Shown in pieces: positions 8,185 through 16,028 of a DNA stretch of 64,000 bases; position 1 is the stretch's first letter; each line of letters opens with the position of its first letter. Below the pieces are notes generated by a model. The model was not told where the DNA came from. It ran no database searches and saw only the letters and a list, made by a program, of their open reading frames with translations. The translations under genes and the position numbers were made by a program. This DNA comes from Bacillota bacterium. GTDB taxonomy: Bacteria > Bacillota > Clostridia > Oscillospirales > Oscillospiraceae. The DNA lies in contig JAQYLT010000036.1 of NCBI GenBank assembly GCA_028719885.1, positions 1 to 64,000 of the forward strand. Direction: 5' to 3'.

Positions 8185-8739
8185 ATGAAAGCCTGGGGGC
8201 ATTTGAAAACCATCACCCTCCATCGGTGGCGGGTCTGCCGGGGCTGCTTCCGGATCGGCCTGTACCGCCAGGGGCTGACCCATGACCTTTCCAAATATTC
8301 TCCCACGGAGTTTTGGCGGGGTGTCCGCTACTATCAGGGAAATCGCAGTCCCAACGCTGCCGAGCGGGAGGACAAGGGCTACAGCGAGGCCTGGATGCAC
8401 CACAAGGGCCGCAACCGGCATCACTACGAATATTGGACGGATATGAACCCCCAGACCCACCGCTATGAGCCGGTGATGATGCCGAGAAAATACCTGGCGG
8501 AGATGGTGATGGACCGCCGAGCCGCCTGCATGACCTACCAGGGAAAGAACTACCATCCCGGTGCGGAGCTGGAATACCTGGAAAAGAGCCGGGAGCGTCT
8601 TCTGATGCACCCGGAGACCCTGCGGCAGCTGGAATACATCCTCACCATGCTGAAGGACCGGGGAGAGGATGAGACGTTCCGCTACCTGCGGGAGGAGGTT
8701 CTGAAAAACAAGCCTTTCCCCTGGGAAGCATCAGGCTAA
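8185..8739 (+). CDS. DUF5662-like conserved protein
   Basis: The 184-residue soluble protein opens with MKAWGHLKTITLHRW and contains LTHDLSKYSPTEF, then WMHHKGRNRHHYEYW and MPRKYLAEMVMDRRAA. The spaced histidines and aspartates (HD, HH, HHYEYW) suggest a metal-dependent HD-like site. This pattern matches the DUF5662 family found mainly in Firmicutes; no biochemical role is known to me. An ATG at 8179 overlaps the prfC stop, but the GGAAGG site is better spaced from ATG 8185. It probably shares the prfC transcript. Confidence 0.75.
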   Translation: MKAWGHLKTITLHRWRVCRGCFRIGLYRQGLTHDLSKYSPTEFWRGVRYYQGNRSPNAAEREDKGYSEAWMHHKGRNRHHYEYWTDMNPQTHRYEPVMMPRKYLAEMVMDRRAACMTYQGKNYHPGAELEYLEKSRERLLMHPETLRQLEYILTMLKDRGEDETFRYLREEVLKNKPFPWEASG

Positions 8740-8772
8740 TAATTTAATCATCGGTCAACGCAGCAGTCAAAT

Positions 8773-8970
8773 AAATTGGAATTTGTCAGTATGTTTCGTA
8801 GGGAACGGATTTATCCGTTCCGAAACGTCAATTATCATCCATGGTTCGTTGGTTGGTAACGGGTTCCGATTTTTTCAACAATTATCCATTTAACGTACCT
8901 CGATATAAATGTTGCCGAGGCGGAATGCATAAATGCATTCCCTACGAAACATCTCTACAAACACCAATTT
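8773..8970. repeat. palindromic repeat element, copy 1 (MITE-like)
   Basis: The ends are inverted copies of each other: ATGTTTCGTAGGGAA (8791-8805) faces TTCCCTACGAAACAT (8938-8952), with looser matches outward to AAATTGG/CCAATTT. The interior (CATGGTTCGTTGG...TAACGGG...TTTTTTCAACA) recurs in copies at 14.1 and 60.3 kb. There is no coding capacity. It fills most of the gap between the DUF5662-like gene and the beta-helix gene. Confidence 0.8.
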
Positions 8971-9032
8971 GCCGCCGGTTAATCCGGCGGCTTTTCATTT
9001 TTTAAGAATGGTTAAAGTTTCCGCCAGGGAGA

Positions 9033-9061
9033 TTGACAGTGGAGGGAGCCGGTGTTATCCT
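9033..9061 (+). promoter_or_regulatory. sigma-A promoter of the first beta-helix gene
   Basis: TTGACA, 17-base spacer, TATCCT with an extended -10 TG (9053-9054). The start codon is 35 bases downstream. Confidence 0.65.
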
Positions 9062-9095
9062 TATTTTACCAAGAATCAGGAAAGGATGGATGGAA

Positions 9096-10745
9096 ATGAA
9101 ACGGAATCCATTACAAAAAACCGGACTTGCCCTGCTTGTGTGCATTGCTATGTTTGCCTGCCTGCTTGCCGGGGTTCCCGCCCGGGCGGAGGACATGCCC
9201 AAGGAGACGGAAAGCGTCAATACCGTCCAGGTGTCCACGGTGGATGAATTCCTTGCCGCCATTGCCCCAAATACGGAAATTGTTCTGGCCCCCGGCGAAT
9301 ACAATCTGACCCAGGCTGCGGGCTACGGACGCACCGGTGGGAAATACTACCACTGGGAGTCCACCTTCGATGGCTGCGAGCTGGTGATTACCGACACTGC
9401 CAATCTGACCATCAACGGTGTGGAGCCTGACCAGGTCACCATTTCCACAGAGCCACGGTATTCTAACGTGCTGCGCTTTGACTATACGCCCAATCTGAAA
9501 ATCCAGAACATCACCCTGGGCCACACCAAGGAGCAGGGGAGCTGCGTCGGCGGCGTGCTCTATGTGGAGTCCGGCAGCAATGTGGAGATTCAGAATACCC
9601 GGCTCTACGGCTGCGGTGTCCGGGGCATCGACCTGCGAAGCTGCCAGAATGTCCGGGTAAGCTGCTCCGATGTCTACGAATGCAGCATGGGCTGCGTGTA
9701 TGTGGAGGGCAGCAGCAATGTGCTCTTTGAAAACAGCAAATTCTATGATTGCCAGCTGTACGGCGGCGTGTTTGAAATTTACAGTTCCTATGACATTGCC
9801 GTCATCAATTCCGAAGTCTACGGAAACTACAGTGATTTTGGCTATTGCAGCCTGGTCAATTCCGATGGCCCGGGCATCTACCTGGGAGGATTGGATGTCC
9901 ACGGCAACCAGTTTAATTGGGTGTTCCAGGGCAGCGGAAAGCCGGTGACCGTGGAAAACTGCCGCTTTGACTACGTCAATAATGCTTGGGCGGAAAACGT
10001 GATGCCCGTTGACATTGACGGAAAGGAGCTCACCGCGGGAGACCTTACCTTTATGAAGATGCGTACCGTGACCTGGGAGCCTGCCGGACGGCCGGATGTG
10101 CCCCAGGTGGAGGTGAGCGAGGACGGAAAAATCCATGTCACCAATGTGGATGAATTCCTGGCGGCCATCGCACCGGACACCACCATCTATCTGGAACCCG
10201 GCGAATACAACCTAACCCAGGCCATCGGCTATTCCGCATTGGGAGGTGCCTACTACCACTGGGAGAATACTTACGACGGCTATGAGCTGGTGATTCGCGG
10301 GGCAAACAATCTGACCATCGAAGCGGCAGACCCCGAGACGGTGTCCATTGTCACAGAGCCCCGGTATGCCAATGTACTCCGGTTTGTCAATATGAACAAC
10401 CTGTGCTTGAAAAACATCAAGGTCGGTCATACCCTGGAGCCCGGTGCCTGCTCCGGCGGTGTGCTGATGCTGGAATATCTGAATGATTCTTCCATTGAAA
10501 ATTGCAAGCTCTATGGCTGCGGCACCGTGGGCATCGAGGCCGTGAGCTGCAGCAGTCTGAATGTGGCGGACACGGAAATTTACGAATGCAGCAGCGGCGG
10601 CGCCTGGTTCTATCGCTGCACCAATGTCCGTATGGATGGCTGCGACATCCACGACATCGATGGAATGGAGCTCTACGCGGATTATTTCTGCTACGATGTG
10701 CTGGTGGACGGCAACCCCATTTCCCAGGATGAAAGCGGATTCTAA
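9096..10745 (+). CDS. secreted right-handed beta-helix protein with two homologous modules
   Basis: The 549-residue protein starts with a signal peptide (hydrophobic 10-27, likely cut after ARA at 31). Module 1 (about 42-340) and module 2 (about 345-549) each begin with DEFLAAIAP...PGEYNLTQA, contain YYHWE and NLTI, and then a ladder of short N/C-rich coils (NCKLYGCG, YECS) typical of parallel beta-helices. Both carry a GHT..E.G.C.GG signature. Such folds bind or cleave polysaccharides, but I see no catalytic triad I can assign. The paralogue at 59293-60090 is a one-module version. ATG 9096 has AAAGGA upstream; ATG 9090 is also possible. The gene ends abruptly against a relic of an unrelated ABC exporter. 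Confidence 0.8.
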   Translation: MKRNPLQKTGLALLVCIAMFACLLAGVPARAEDMPKETESVNTVQVSTVDEFLAAIAPNTEIVLAPGEYNLTQAAGYGRTGGKYYHWESTFDGCELVITDTANLTINGVEPDQVTISTEPRYSNVLRFDYTPNLKIQNITLGHTKEQGSCVGGVLYVESGSNVEIQNTRLYGCGVRGIDLRSCQNVRVSCSDVYECSMGCVYVEGSSNVLFENSKFYDCQLYGGVFEIYSSYDIAVINSEVYGNYSDFGYCSLVNSDGPGIYLGGLDVHGNQFNWVFQGSGKPVTVENCRFDYVNNAWAENVMPVDIDGKELTAGDLTFMKMRTVTWEPAGRPDVPQVEVSEDGKIHVTNVDEFLAAIAPDTTIYLEPGEYNLTQAIGYSALGGAYYHWENTYDGYELVIRGANNLTIEAADPETVSIVTEPRYANVLRFVNMNNLCLKNIKVGHTLEPGACSGGVLMLEYLNDSSIENCKLYGCGTVGIEAVSCSSLNVADTEIYECSSGGAWFYRCTNVRMDGCDIHDIDGMELYADYFCYDVLVDGNPISQDESGF

Positions 10746-10917
10746 CGTCTACATCAGCCACCGGTTATCCAGCTGTAAATTCTGCGATGAGATTGCCGTA
10801 TTCCAGGCTGGCTCCATTGTTCGGCAGGGTAGCCATGAGGCGCTGCTGGGTCGGGAAAACGGCCAATATGCCAGACTTTGGAATGCCCAGGCACAGTATT
10901 ATCAAACAAATGTATAG
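10741..10917 (+). pseudogene. relic of an ABC exporter nucleotide-binding domain (C-terminal end)
   Basis: In a frame different from the beta-helix gene, bases from about 10741 encode YISHRLSSCKFCDEIAVF followed by IVRQGSHEALLG...YARLWNAQAQYY and a stop. ISHR is the switch-histidine loop, and the remainder matches the last 55 residues of MsbA/MdlB-type exporters. The transmembrane part, Walker A and signature motif are all missing, and there is no start. The 5' boundary coincides with the beta-helix stop codon, so a deletion or insertion joined the two. The terminator that follows was presumably the exporter's own. Confidence 0.7.
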
Positions 10918-10922
10918 TTTTT

Positions 10923-10958
10923 ACCCGCCGGAGCCAAGGCTTCGGCGGGTAATTTTTG
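10923..10958 (+). terminator. rho-independent terminator
   Basis: ACCCGCCGGAGCC pairs with GGCTTCGGCGGGT, followed by AATTTTT. Confidence 0.8.
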
Positions 10959-11008
10959 CCAAAAATTGGAGAATCGGCGCTATTTCAGGGATCGGTAACA
11001 ATTTGTAA

Positions 11009-11037
11009 TTGCGCTGAGGGCGGCTATGGTGTATAAT
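11009..11037 (+). promoter_or_regulatory. putative promoter of the murC operon
   Basis: Perfect TATAAT (11032-11037) with a weak -35 (TTGCGC) at 17 bases. The murC start is 47 bases downstream. Confidence 0.5.
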
Positions 11038-11083
11038 TCAAAATCGTATGAATATGTGCTCTTGTAAGGGAGTTATTTTTTGT

Positions 11084-12439
11084 ATGAAAACATATGATAT
11101 TTCTGAATATATTGTTCCCGGCCGGCGGGTGCACCTGATTGGCATTGGCGGCGTTTCCATGCGGCCCCTGGGACTGGTGCTCAAGGGCATGGGCCTTGAT
11201 GTTACCGGCTCCGATATGAGCGCCTCTCTCTCCACCGAGGAATTGGAGGAGCATGGAATCCATGTGGCCATTGGGCACCGGGGCGAAAATGTCCAGGGCG
11301 CGGACTGCGTGATCCGTACCGCCGCCGTCCACAACGACAACCCGGAAATTGCTGCGGCCCGCAGTGCAGGTATCCCTGTGTTTGAGCGGGCCCAGGCCTG
11401 GGGCGAGATCATGAAGTCCTACAAAAACGCCATCTGCATCTCTGGCACCCACGGAAAAACCACCACCACCTCCATGATGACCCACATTCTCATGGAGGCG
11501 AAGATGGACCCCACGGTGATGATCGGCGGCTATCTGCCCCTGCTCCATGCAGGGCACCGGGTGGGCCATGGGGATACCATCGTGCTGGAAAGCTGTGAAT
11601 ACTGCGATTCGTTCCTGAATTTCTTCCCCACCCTGGCGGTGGTACTGAATGTGGAGGCAGACCACCTGGACTATTTCAAGGACCTGGCCGACATTCAAAA
11701 GTCCTTCCATAAATTTGCCGAAATGGCCACCTTTGGCGTGGCCGCCAACGGGGACGACCCCCACACCGTTGAGGCCATGAAAGGCATCCGGCATGTTTCC
11801 TTCGGCCTGGGAGAGCAGAACCGGGTCCGGGCGGAGGATATTTCCGAAGATTGGCGGCATTTCAACGTCACCGTGGACGGTGAATTCTACTGCCATGTGG
11901 ACATGGGCGTCATGGGTCGGCACAATGCCCTGAATACCCTAGGTGCGGCTGCGGCTTCCTGGATGCTGGGCATTCCCGGCGAGGCGGTAACCAGGGGCGT
12001 GGCCTCGTTCCACGGCGCCGGACGGCGGATGGAATTCAAGGGCAGCTTCAACGGCGCGGATGTTTATGACGACTACGCCCACCATCCTGATGAGCTGCGG
12101 GCCACCCTGGATACTGCCCGCACCATGGGGAAGCGTCGGCTGGTGGTGGCCTTCCAGCCCCATACCTATTCCAGAACCCAGGCCCTTTTTGAGGATTTTG
12201 TTCGGGAGCTTTCCAAGCCCGATGTTCTTGTCCTGGCGGAGATTTACGCCGCCCGGGAGCGGAACACCAGCGGCATTTCCTCTCAGGATTTGGCCAACAA
12301 AATCCCCGGCGCGGTATACTGCGAGACGCTCCCCGAGGTGACGGATTATCTGCGCTCCGTCGTTCAGCCCGGGGATTTGGTGATCACCATTGGTGCGGGA
12401 GATATTTTCCGCGCCGGTGAAGCTCTTCTCAAGGATTAA
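11084..12439 (+). CDS. murC: UDP-N-acetylmuramate--L-alanine ligase
   Basis: The 452-residue cytosolic Mur ligase adds L-alanine to UDP-MurNAc, the first step of the peptidoglycan stem peptide. Visible motifs are the Rossmann opening HLIGIGGVSMRPL, the ATP loop SGTHGKTTTT, the NVEADHLDYF motif, and the C-terminal DDYAHHPDE and FQPHTYSRT blocks diagnostic of MurC. ATG 11084 is preferred; the in-frame ATG at 11048 lies only 11 bases past the -10 and has no ribosome site. ddl follows after 18 bases, placing two stem-peptide steps in one operon. Confidence 0.93.
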   Translation: MKTYDISEYIVPGRRVHLIGIGGVSMRPLGLVLKGMGLDVTGSDMSASLSTEELEEHGIHVAIGHRGENVQGADCVIRTAAVHNDNPEIAAARSAGIPVFERAQAWGEIMKSYKNAICISGTHGKTTTTSMMTHILMEAKMDPTVMIGGYLPLLHAGHRVGHGDTIVLESCEYCDSFLNFFPTLAVVLNVEADHLDYFKDLADIQKSFHKFAEMATFGVAANGDDPHTVEAMKGIRHVSFGLGEQNRVRAEDISEDWRHFNVTVDGEFYCHVDMGVMGRHNALNTLGAAAASWMLGIPGEAVTRGVASFHGAGRRMEFKGSFNGADVYDDYAHHPDELRATLDTARTMGKRRLVVAFQPHTYSRTQALFEDFVRELSKPDVLVLAEIYAARERNTSGISSQDLANKIPGAVYCETLPEVTDYLRSVVQPGDLVITIGAGDIFRAGEALLKD

Positions 12440-12457
12440 AAAAGTGAGGCTATCATT

Positions 12458-13525
12458 GTGAAAAAACTCAGTGTATGTGTCCTGTTCGGCGGCGTCAGCC
12501 CGGAGCATGAGGTTTCTCTGCGAAGCGCGGAATCCGTCCTGAAAAACATGGATCAAAGCAAATATAATATCTTCCCCATTGGCATCACCAAGGAGGGAGA
12601 CTGGATTCACTATGTGGGCAAGGATTATTCCCTGCTTCCCACCGGGGAGTGGCGGGATTATCCCGGCAACCGGCGCTCCGCCATTTCTCCCGTGCGGGGG
12701 CAGGGGCTATTGTGCTTCGAGGGCGACTGCGTGGTCCGGGAACGGATTGATGTGGTCTTCCCGGTGCTCCATGGTGAGAACGGAGAGGATGGCACCATTC
12801 AGGGACTTTTGCAGCTTGCCGGCATTCCCTATGTGGGGCCCCGGGTTTCTGCCTCCGCCGTGGCCATGGACAAAACCCTGACCAAGCTGGTGGCCGGCCA
12901 GGCGGGGGTCCCCCAGGCGGATTGGTTCCTGGCCCGGCGGATAGAGCTGGACTGCCATATGGAGCATGTGATTTCCCAGCTGGAAAGCCGCTTCGATTAT
13001 CCCATGTTTGTGAAGCCCGCAGGTACCGGCTCCTCTGTGGGTGTTTCCAAGGCGGCCAATCAGGACCAGCTGCGGGAGGGGCTGCTTTCCGCCGCGGTGT
13101 ATGACGAGAAAGTGCTGGTGGAGGAATACATCCGGGGCAAGGAAATCGAGGTTGCCGTCATGGGCAATGAAAGCCCGGTGGCCTCCGTCTGCGGTGAAAT
13201 CGACTCCGGCGCGGAGTTCTATGATTACGATGCCAAATACATCACCGATACCTCCGTGGCCTATATCCCCGCCCGGATTTCGGAGGAGGCGGCGGAGCAG
13301 GTCCGGGAGCTGGCTGTCCGGGTGTATCAGGCCATCGGCTGCCGGGGACTGAGCCGGGTGGACTTCTTTGTCACAGAGGATGGCCGGGCGGTGTTCAACG
13401 AAATCAACACCATTCCCGGGTTTACCTCTATTTCCATGTATCCCAAGCTTTTCGCCGCCAGCGGCATTCCCTATTCCCAGCTGATCGACGAGCTGATTCG
13501 GCTGGCCATGGAGGAGCAGGAATGA
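12458..13525 (+). CDS. ddl: D-alanine--D-alanine ligase
   Basis: The 355-residue ATP-grasp enzyme makes the D-Ala-D-Ala dipeptide for peptidoglycan. Landmarks are GGVSPEHEVSLRSA at the N terminus (substrate-binding glutamate), VLHGENGEDGTIQG, FVKPAGTGSSVGVSK in the ATP lid, YDYDAKYITDTS in the omega loop and VFNEINTIPGFTSISMYPKL at the metal site. The tyrosine in the omega loop is as in ordinary Ddl enzymes, so a D-Ala-D-Lac (vancomycin resistance) specificity is not suggested. The start is GTG 12458 after a GTGAGG site. The stop overlaps the next gene by four bases. Confidence 0.94.
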   Translation: MKKLSVCVLFGGVSPEHEVSLRSAESVLKNMDQSKYNIFPIGITKEGDWIHYVGKDYSLLPTGEWRDYPGNRRSAISPVRGQGLLCFEGDCVVRERIDVVFPVLHGENGEDGTIQGLLQLAGIPYVGPRVSASAVAMDKTLTKLVAGQAGVPQADWFLARRIELDCHMEHVISQLESRFDYPMFVKPAGTGSSVGVSKAANQDQLREGLLSAAVYDEKVLVEEYIRGKEIEVAVMGNESPVASVCGEIDSGAEFYDYDAKYITDTSVAYIPARISEEAAEQVRELAVRVYQAIGCRGLSRVDFFVTEDGRAVFNEINTIPGFTSISMYPKLFAASGIPYSQLIDELIRLAMEEQE

Positions 13526-13944
13526 GCATTCCCGTTATTTTGTCCATCCAGGGGCGGCAGACCTATGTGGGCCAGGAGCCGGAGCTCATCCGGCTGGACA
13601 CCGAGGGCACCATGGAGTTCCGCAACGGCGGATGGGACATCACCTATGAGGAAAGTGAGCTCACCGGGCTGGCGGGCGTGACCACCACCTTCCGGGTGGA
13701 GCCGGATAAGGTCACCCTGACTCGCACCGGAAAGCTCACCAGCACCATGGTGTTCCAGGAGGGTGTGCCCCACGATTCCCTTTATCGCATGGAGTTTGGT
13801 GCGCTGATGATCTCCGTCAATGCCACCCGGCTGTTTTTTGACATTGTGCCCGACGGCGGCTCCATCGATCTGGTGTATAACATCATCATCGAAAACACCG
13901 AGGCCGGCGTCATCGACTACCATTTGGACATTCGGGCGAAATAA
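13522..13944 (+). CDS. DUF1934 family beta-barrel protein
   Basis: The 140-residue small cytosolic protein begins PVILSIQGRQTYVGQEPE and ends in repeated beta-strands, matching the calycin-like DUF1934 family (YwiB in Bacillus). The function is unknown. ATG 13522 overlaps the ddl stop (ATGA), so it is translationally coupled to the peptidoglycan genes. A terminator follows directly. Confidence 0.82.
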   Translation: MSIPVILSIQGRQTYVGQEPELIRLDTEGTMEFRNGGWDITYEESELTGLAGVTTTFRVEPDKVTLTRTGKLTSTMVFQEGVPHDSLYRMEFGALMISVNATRLFFDIVPDGGSIDLVYNIIIENTEAGVIDYHLDIRAK

Positions 13945-13950
13945 TTCAGA

Positions 13951-13979
13951 AAGCCACCTTTTCGGAGGTGGTTTTTTTG
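13951..13979 (+). terminator. rho-independent terminator of the murC-ddl operon
   Basis: AGCCACCT pairs with AGGTGGTT around a short loop, followed by seven T residues. Confidence 0.8.
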
Positions 13980-14007
13980 TACGGTTGCCCTTTGTTCAGC
14001 AAGCAGA

Positions 14008-14228
14008 CAAATTGGAAGCTGGCGAGATATTGAATGGGATGCCTTCCGGCTTGCTCCTAGGGAATGGATTTATCCGTTCCGAAAGGTGGGTAAACATCCG
14101 TGGTTCGTTGGATGGTAACGGGTCTCTTTTTTCAACATTTTCCCATTCAACGTGCACCCTATGAAAACGTTACCGGGCGGAACGGATAAATCCGTTCCCT
14201 ACGAATTACCTCTGCAAAATCCAATTTG
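14008..14228. repeat. palindromic repeat element, copy 2 (MITE-like)
   Basis: It runs from CAAATTGG (14008) to CCAATTTG (14221-14228), with GGATTTATCCGTTCCG inside the left arm and CGGAACGGATAAATCC in the right arm. The interior is nearly identical to copy 3 read in reverse (CGTTGGATGGTAACGG, CATTTTCCCATTCAACGTG, AAAACGTTACCGGGCGG). It fills most of the 437-base gap before the next gene and contains no ORF. Confidence 0.82.
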
Positions 14229-14277
14229 CTTTCATGCGGCAAAAAACACAATTTCTCTTTCTTTCAATCGGTTTTCC

Positions 14278-14306
14278 TTGATTTCTGTAAAGAAATAGGA
14301 TATGAT
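14278..14306 (+). promoter_or_regulatory. sigma-A promoter of the binding lipoprotein-kinase operon
   Basis: TTGATT, 17-base spacer, TATGAT, starting 50 bases after the end of repeat copy 2. Confidence 0.6.
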
Positions 14307-14381
14307 TCCAGTATAGAAAGCTTGCAGTTCTTGAAAGACGATTTGTGTTGAAGCAATTTTGCTTCAGAAAGGAGCCGGCGT

Positions 14382-16028
14382 ATGAAGAAAACAGGGTTGG
14401 CATGGATTCTGGTGTTGGGGCTGCTGCTGGGCGGCTGTCGGCAGGAAACCCAGGCACCCACGGAGGTTTTTTCCGTCAAGCAGATGAATCAGCAGCTCCT
14501 GGATGCCTCCGCCGGGCTTCCCAGAAGTGAATTGCTCTATTTTGAAACACCTCTGGAGATTACCGGCCTGGGTGTGACCTACGATGGCAGACCCACCAGT
14601 TTCGACGGCTGCTATTATTTCCCCGCCATCGAGGCCATGACCGGCGTCCATGTGGCAATTGACTGGAAAGAAAGCGAAGGCTATAGCTCCGCCGTGGCGG
14701 CCACCCTGCTTTCCAGCAAGCACAACCTGCCGGATATTCTCAATCCAACGGATTTCGGCGTGATGGACCTGGCGGATGACGGGATGATTATCCCTCTGGA
14801 CGATTATCTGGAGCTGATGCCCAATATCGTTGAGGCGGTGGGGGAGGCCCGGATGGATGCCTGGCGGTCGGCGGACGGCCATATCTACACCATTCCCTCC
14901 GTTTCCACCATTCGCGGCTCCTTTACCATGATGCTCCGGCAGGATTGGCTGGAAGCGCTGAAGCTGGATACGCCGCAAAGCTGGGAGGACTGGCTTGCCT
15001 ATTGGCGTGGGGTAAGGGACAATGACCTGAACGGCAACGGTGACCCCACCGACGAAATCCCCATCGCCCTGTCAGAAAGCGCCGACGGGGAGAGGAGCTT
15101 AACGCTGCTCCTGAATGCCTTTGGGATTCCGGCCTCCAACGATACCCAGTTCTGCCTCCTGCCGGACGGAAGCTATTCCATGGCCTATGAACACCCCAGC
15201 TATCCGGAATATCTGGAAGCCATGGCGTCCCTCTATCAGGAGGGGATTCTGGTGGAGGGCTATGAAACGTTCTCCTACGCCTCCATCGAGGAGGCCATGG
15301 GGAACAATACCCTGGGCAGCACCATGACCTTTGCCGCCTCCGGGGCCCAGACGGAGAAGCTGCGGCAGCAGGGGATTGCCAATGCCCTTTGGAGCAGCGT
15401 GGAGCCGGTGGCCGGACCCCATGGAAACCGGATGATCCAGGAGCGGGAGCTGATTTCCCCCGTTTGGTGCATCACCGCCGGCGCCCAGGAAAAGGGAAAG
15501 GTGGAGGATATCATCCGCTTTTTCAACTGGTGCTTCTCTCAGGAGGGCGCATGGCTTTATAACTATGGCATTCAGGATGTCAGCTATACGCTTCAGGGCG
15601 GAAAACCGGTTCTGAATCCGGAGCTGGTAGCCAATGGCTTTGCCGACTACCGGGCGGTGGGCATCAATTATGAGCCTTTCGGCGGCTGCTGGCTTCAGGA
15701 CGCCTATATGCAGTGCCTGTTTGCCGGTCAGTCCCCGGACGGCCTATCGGATGTTCAGGCGGAAATGTACAAGGGCCTGTTCACAATCAACAATGACTAT
15801 TTCTACACCCAGCCTCTGACCATGGAAACCCCCAGCTATGTGAAATACCGGACCACCCTGATTACCGACGGCGTCTGTGTGCTGCGGGACCGGGCCATCC
15901 GGGGAGAAATCACCCTGGAGGAATTCTGGGACAATTATCGCCAGCTGAAAGAGAATGGCCTGGCACAGGTGATGGAAGAGGCGGGCGCTGCTTACGAATC
16001 CATGATGGCAGGGAGTGATGATTCATGA
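14382..16028 (+). CDS. extracellular solute-binding lipoprotein (family 1-like), probable kinase partner
   Basis: The 548-residue protein has a lipoprotein signal ending LLLGGC (Cys19 would be lipidated). The mature part has the layout of large carbohydrate/oligosaccharide ABC binding proteins: an N-terminal lobe, DWLEALKLDTPQSWEDW, DLNGNGDPTDEIPIA (a calcium-loop-like motif common in this family), and the inter-lobe INYEPFGGCW region. No ABC permease is nearby. Instead its stop overlaps the start of a membrane histidine kinase by four bases (ATGA). It therefore probably presents a ligand to the kinase rather than feeding a transporter; that role is inference. The start ATG 14382 has AAAGGAG upstream. 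Confidence 0.8.
   Translation: MKKTGLAWILVLGLLLGGCRQETQAPTEVFSVKQMNQQLLDASAGLPRSELLYFETPLEITGLGVTYDGRPTSFDGCYYFPAIEAMTGVHVAIDWKESEGYSSAVAATLLSSKHNLPDILNPTDFGVMDLADDGMIIPLDDYLELMPNIVEAVGEARMDAWRSADGHIYTIPSVSTIRGSFTMMLRQDWLEALKLDTPQSWEDWLAYWRGVRDNDLNGNGDPTDEIPIALSESADGERSLTLLLNAFGIPASNDTQFCLLPDGSYSMAYEHPSYPEYLEAMASLYQEGILVEGYETFSYASIEEAMGNNTLGSTMTFAASGAQTEKLRQQGIANALWSSVEPVAGPHGNRMIQERELISPVWCITAGAQEKGKVEDIIRFFNWCFSQEGAWLYNYGIQDVSYTLQGGKPVLNPELVANGFADYRAVGINYEPFGGCWLQDAYMQCLFAGQSPDGLSDVQAEMYKGLFTINNDYFYTQPLTMETPSYVKYRTTLITDGVCVLRDRAIRGEITLEEFWDNYRQLKENGLAQVMEEAGAAYESMMAGSDDS

Noticed and set aside
12458..13525. Vancomycin-type D-Ala-D-Lac ligase
   Set aside because: The omega loop has the YDYDAKY form of ordinary Ddl enzymes, and no vanH/vanX-like genes are nearby.
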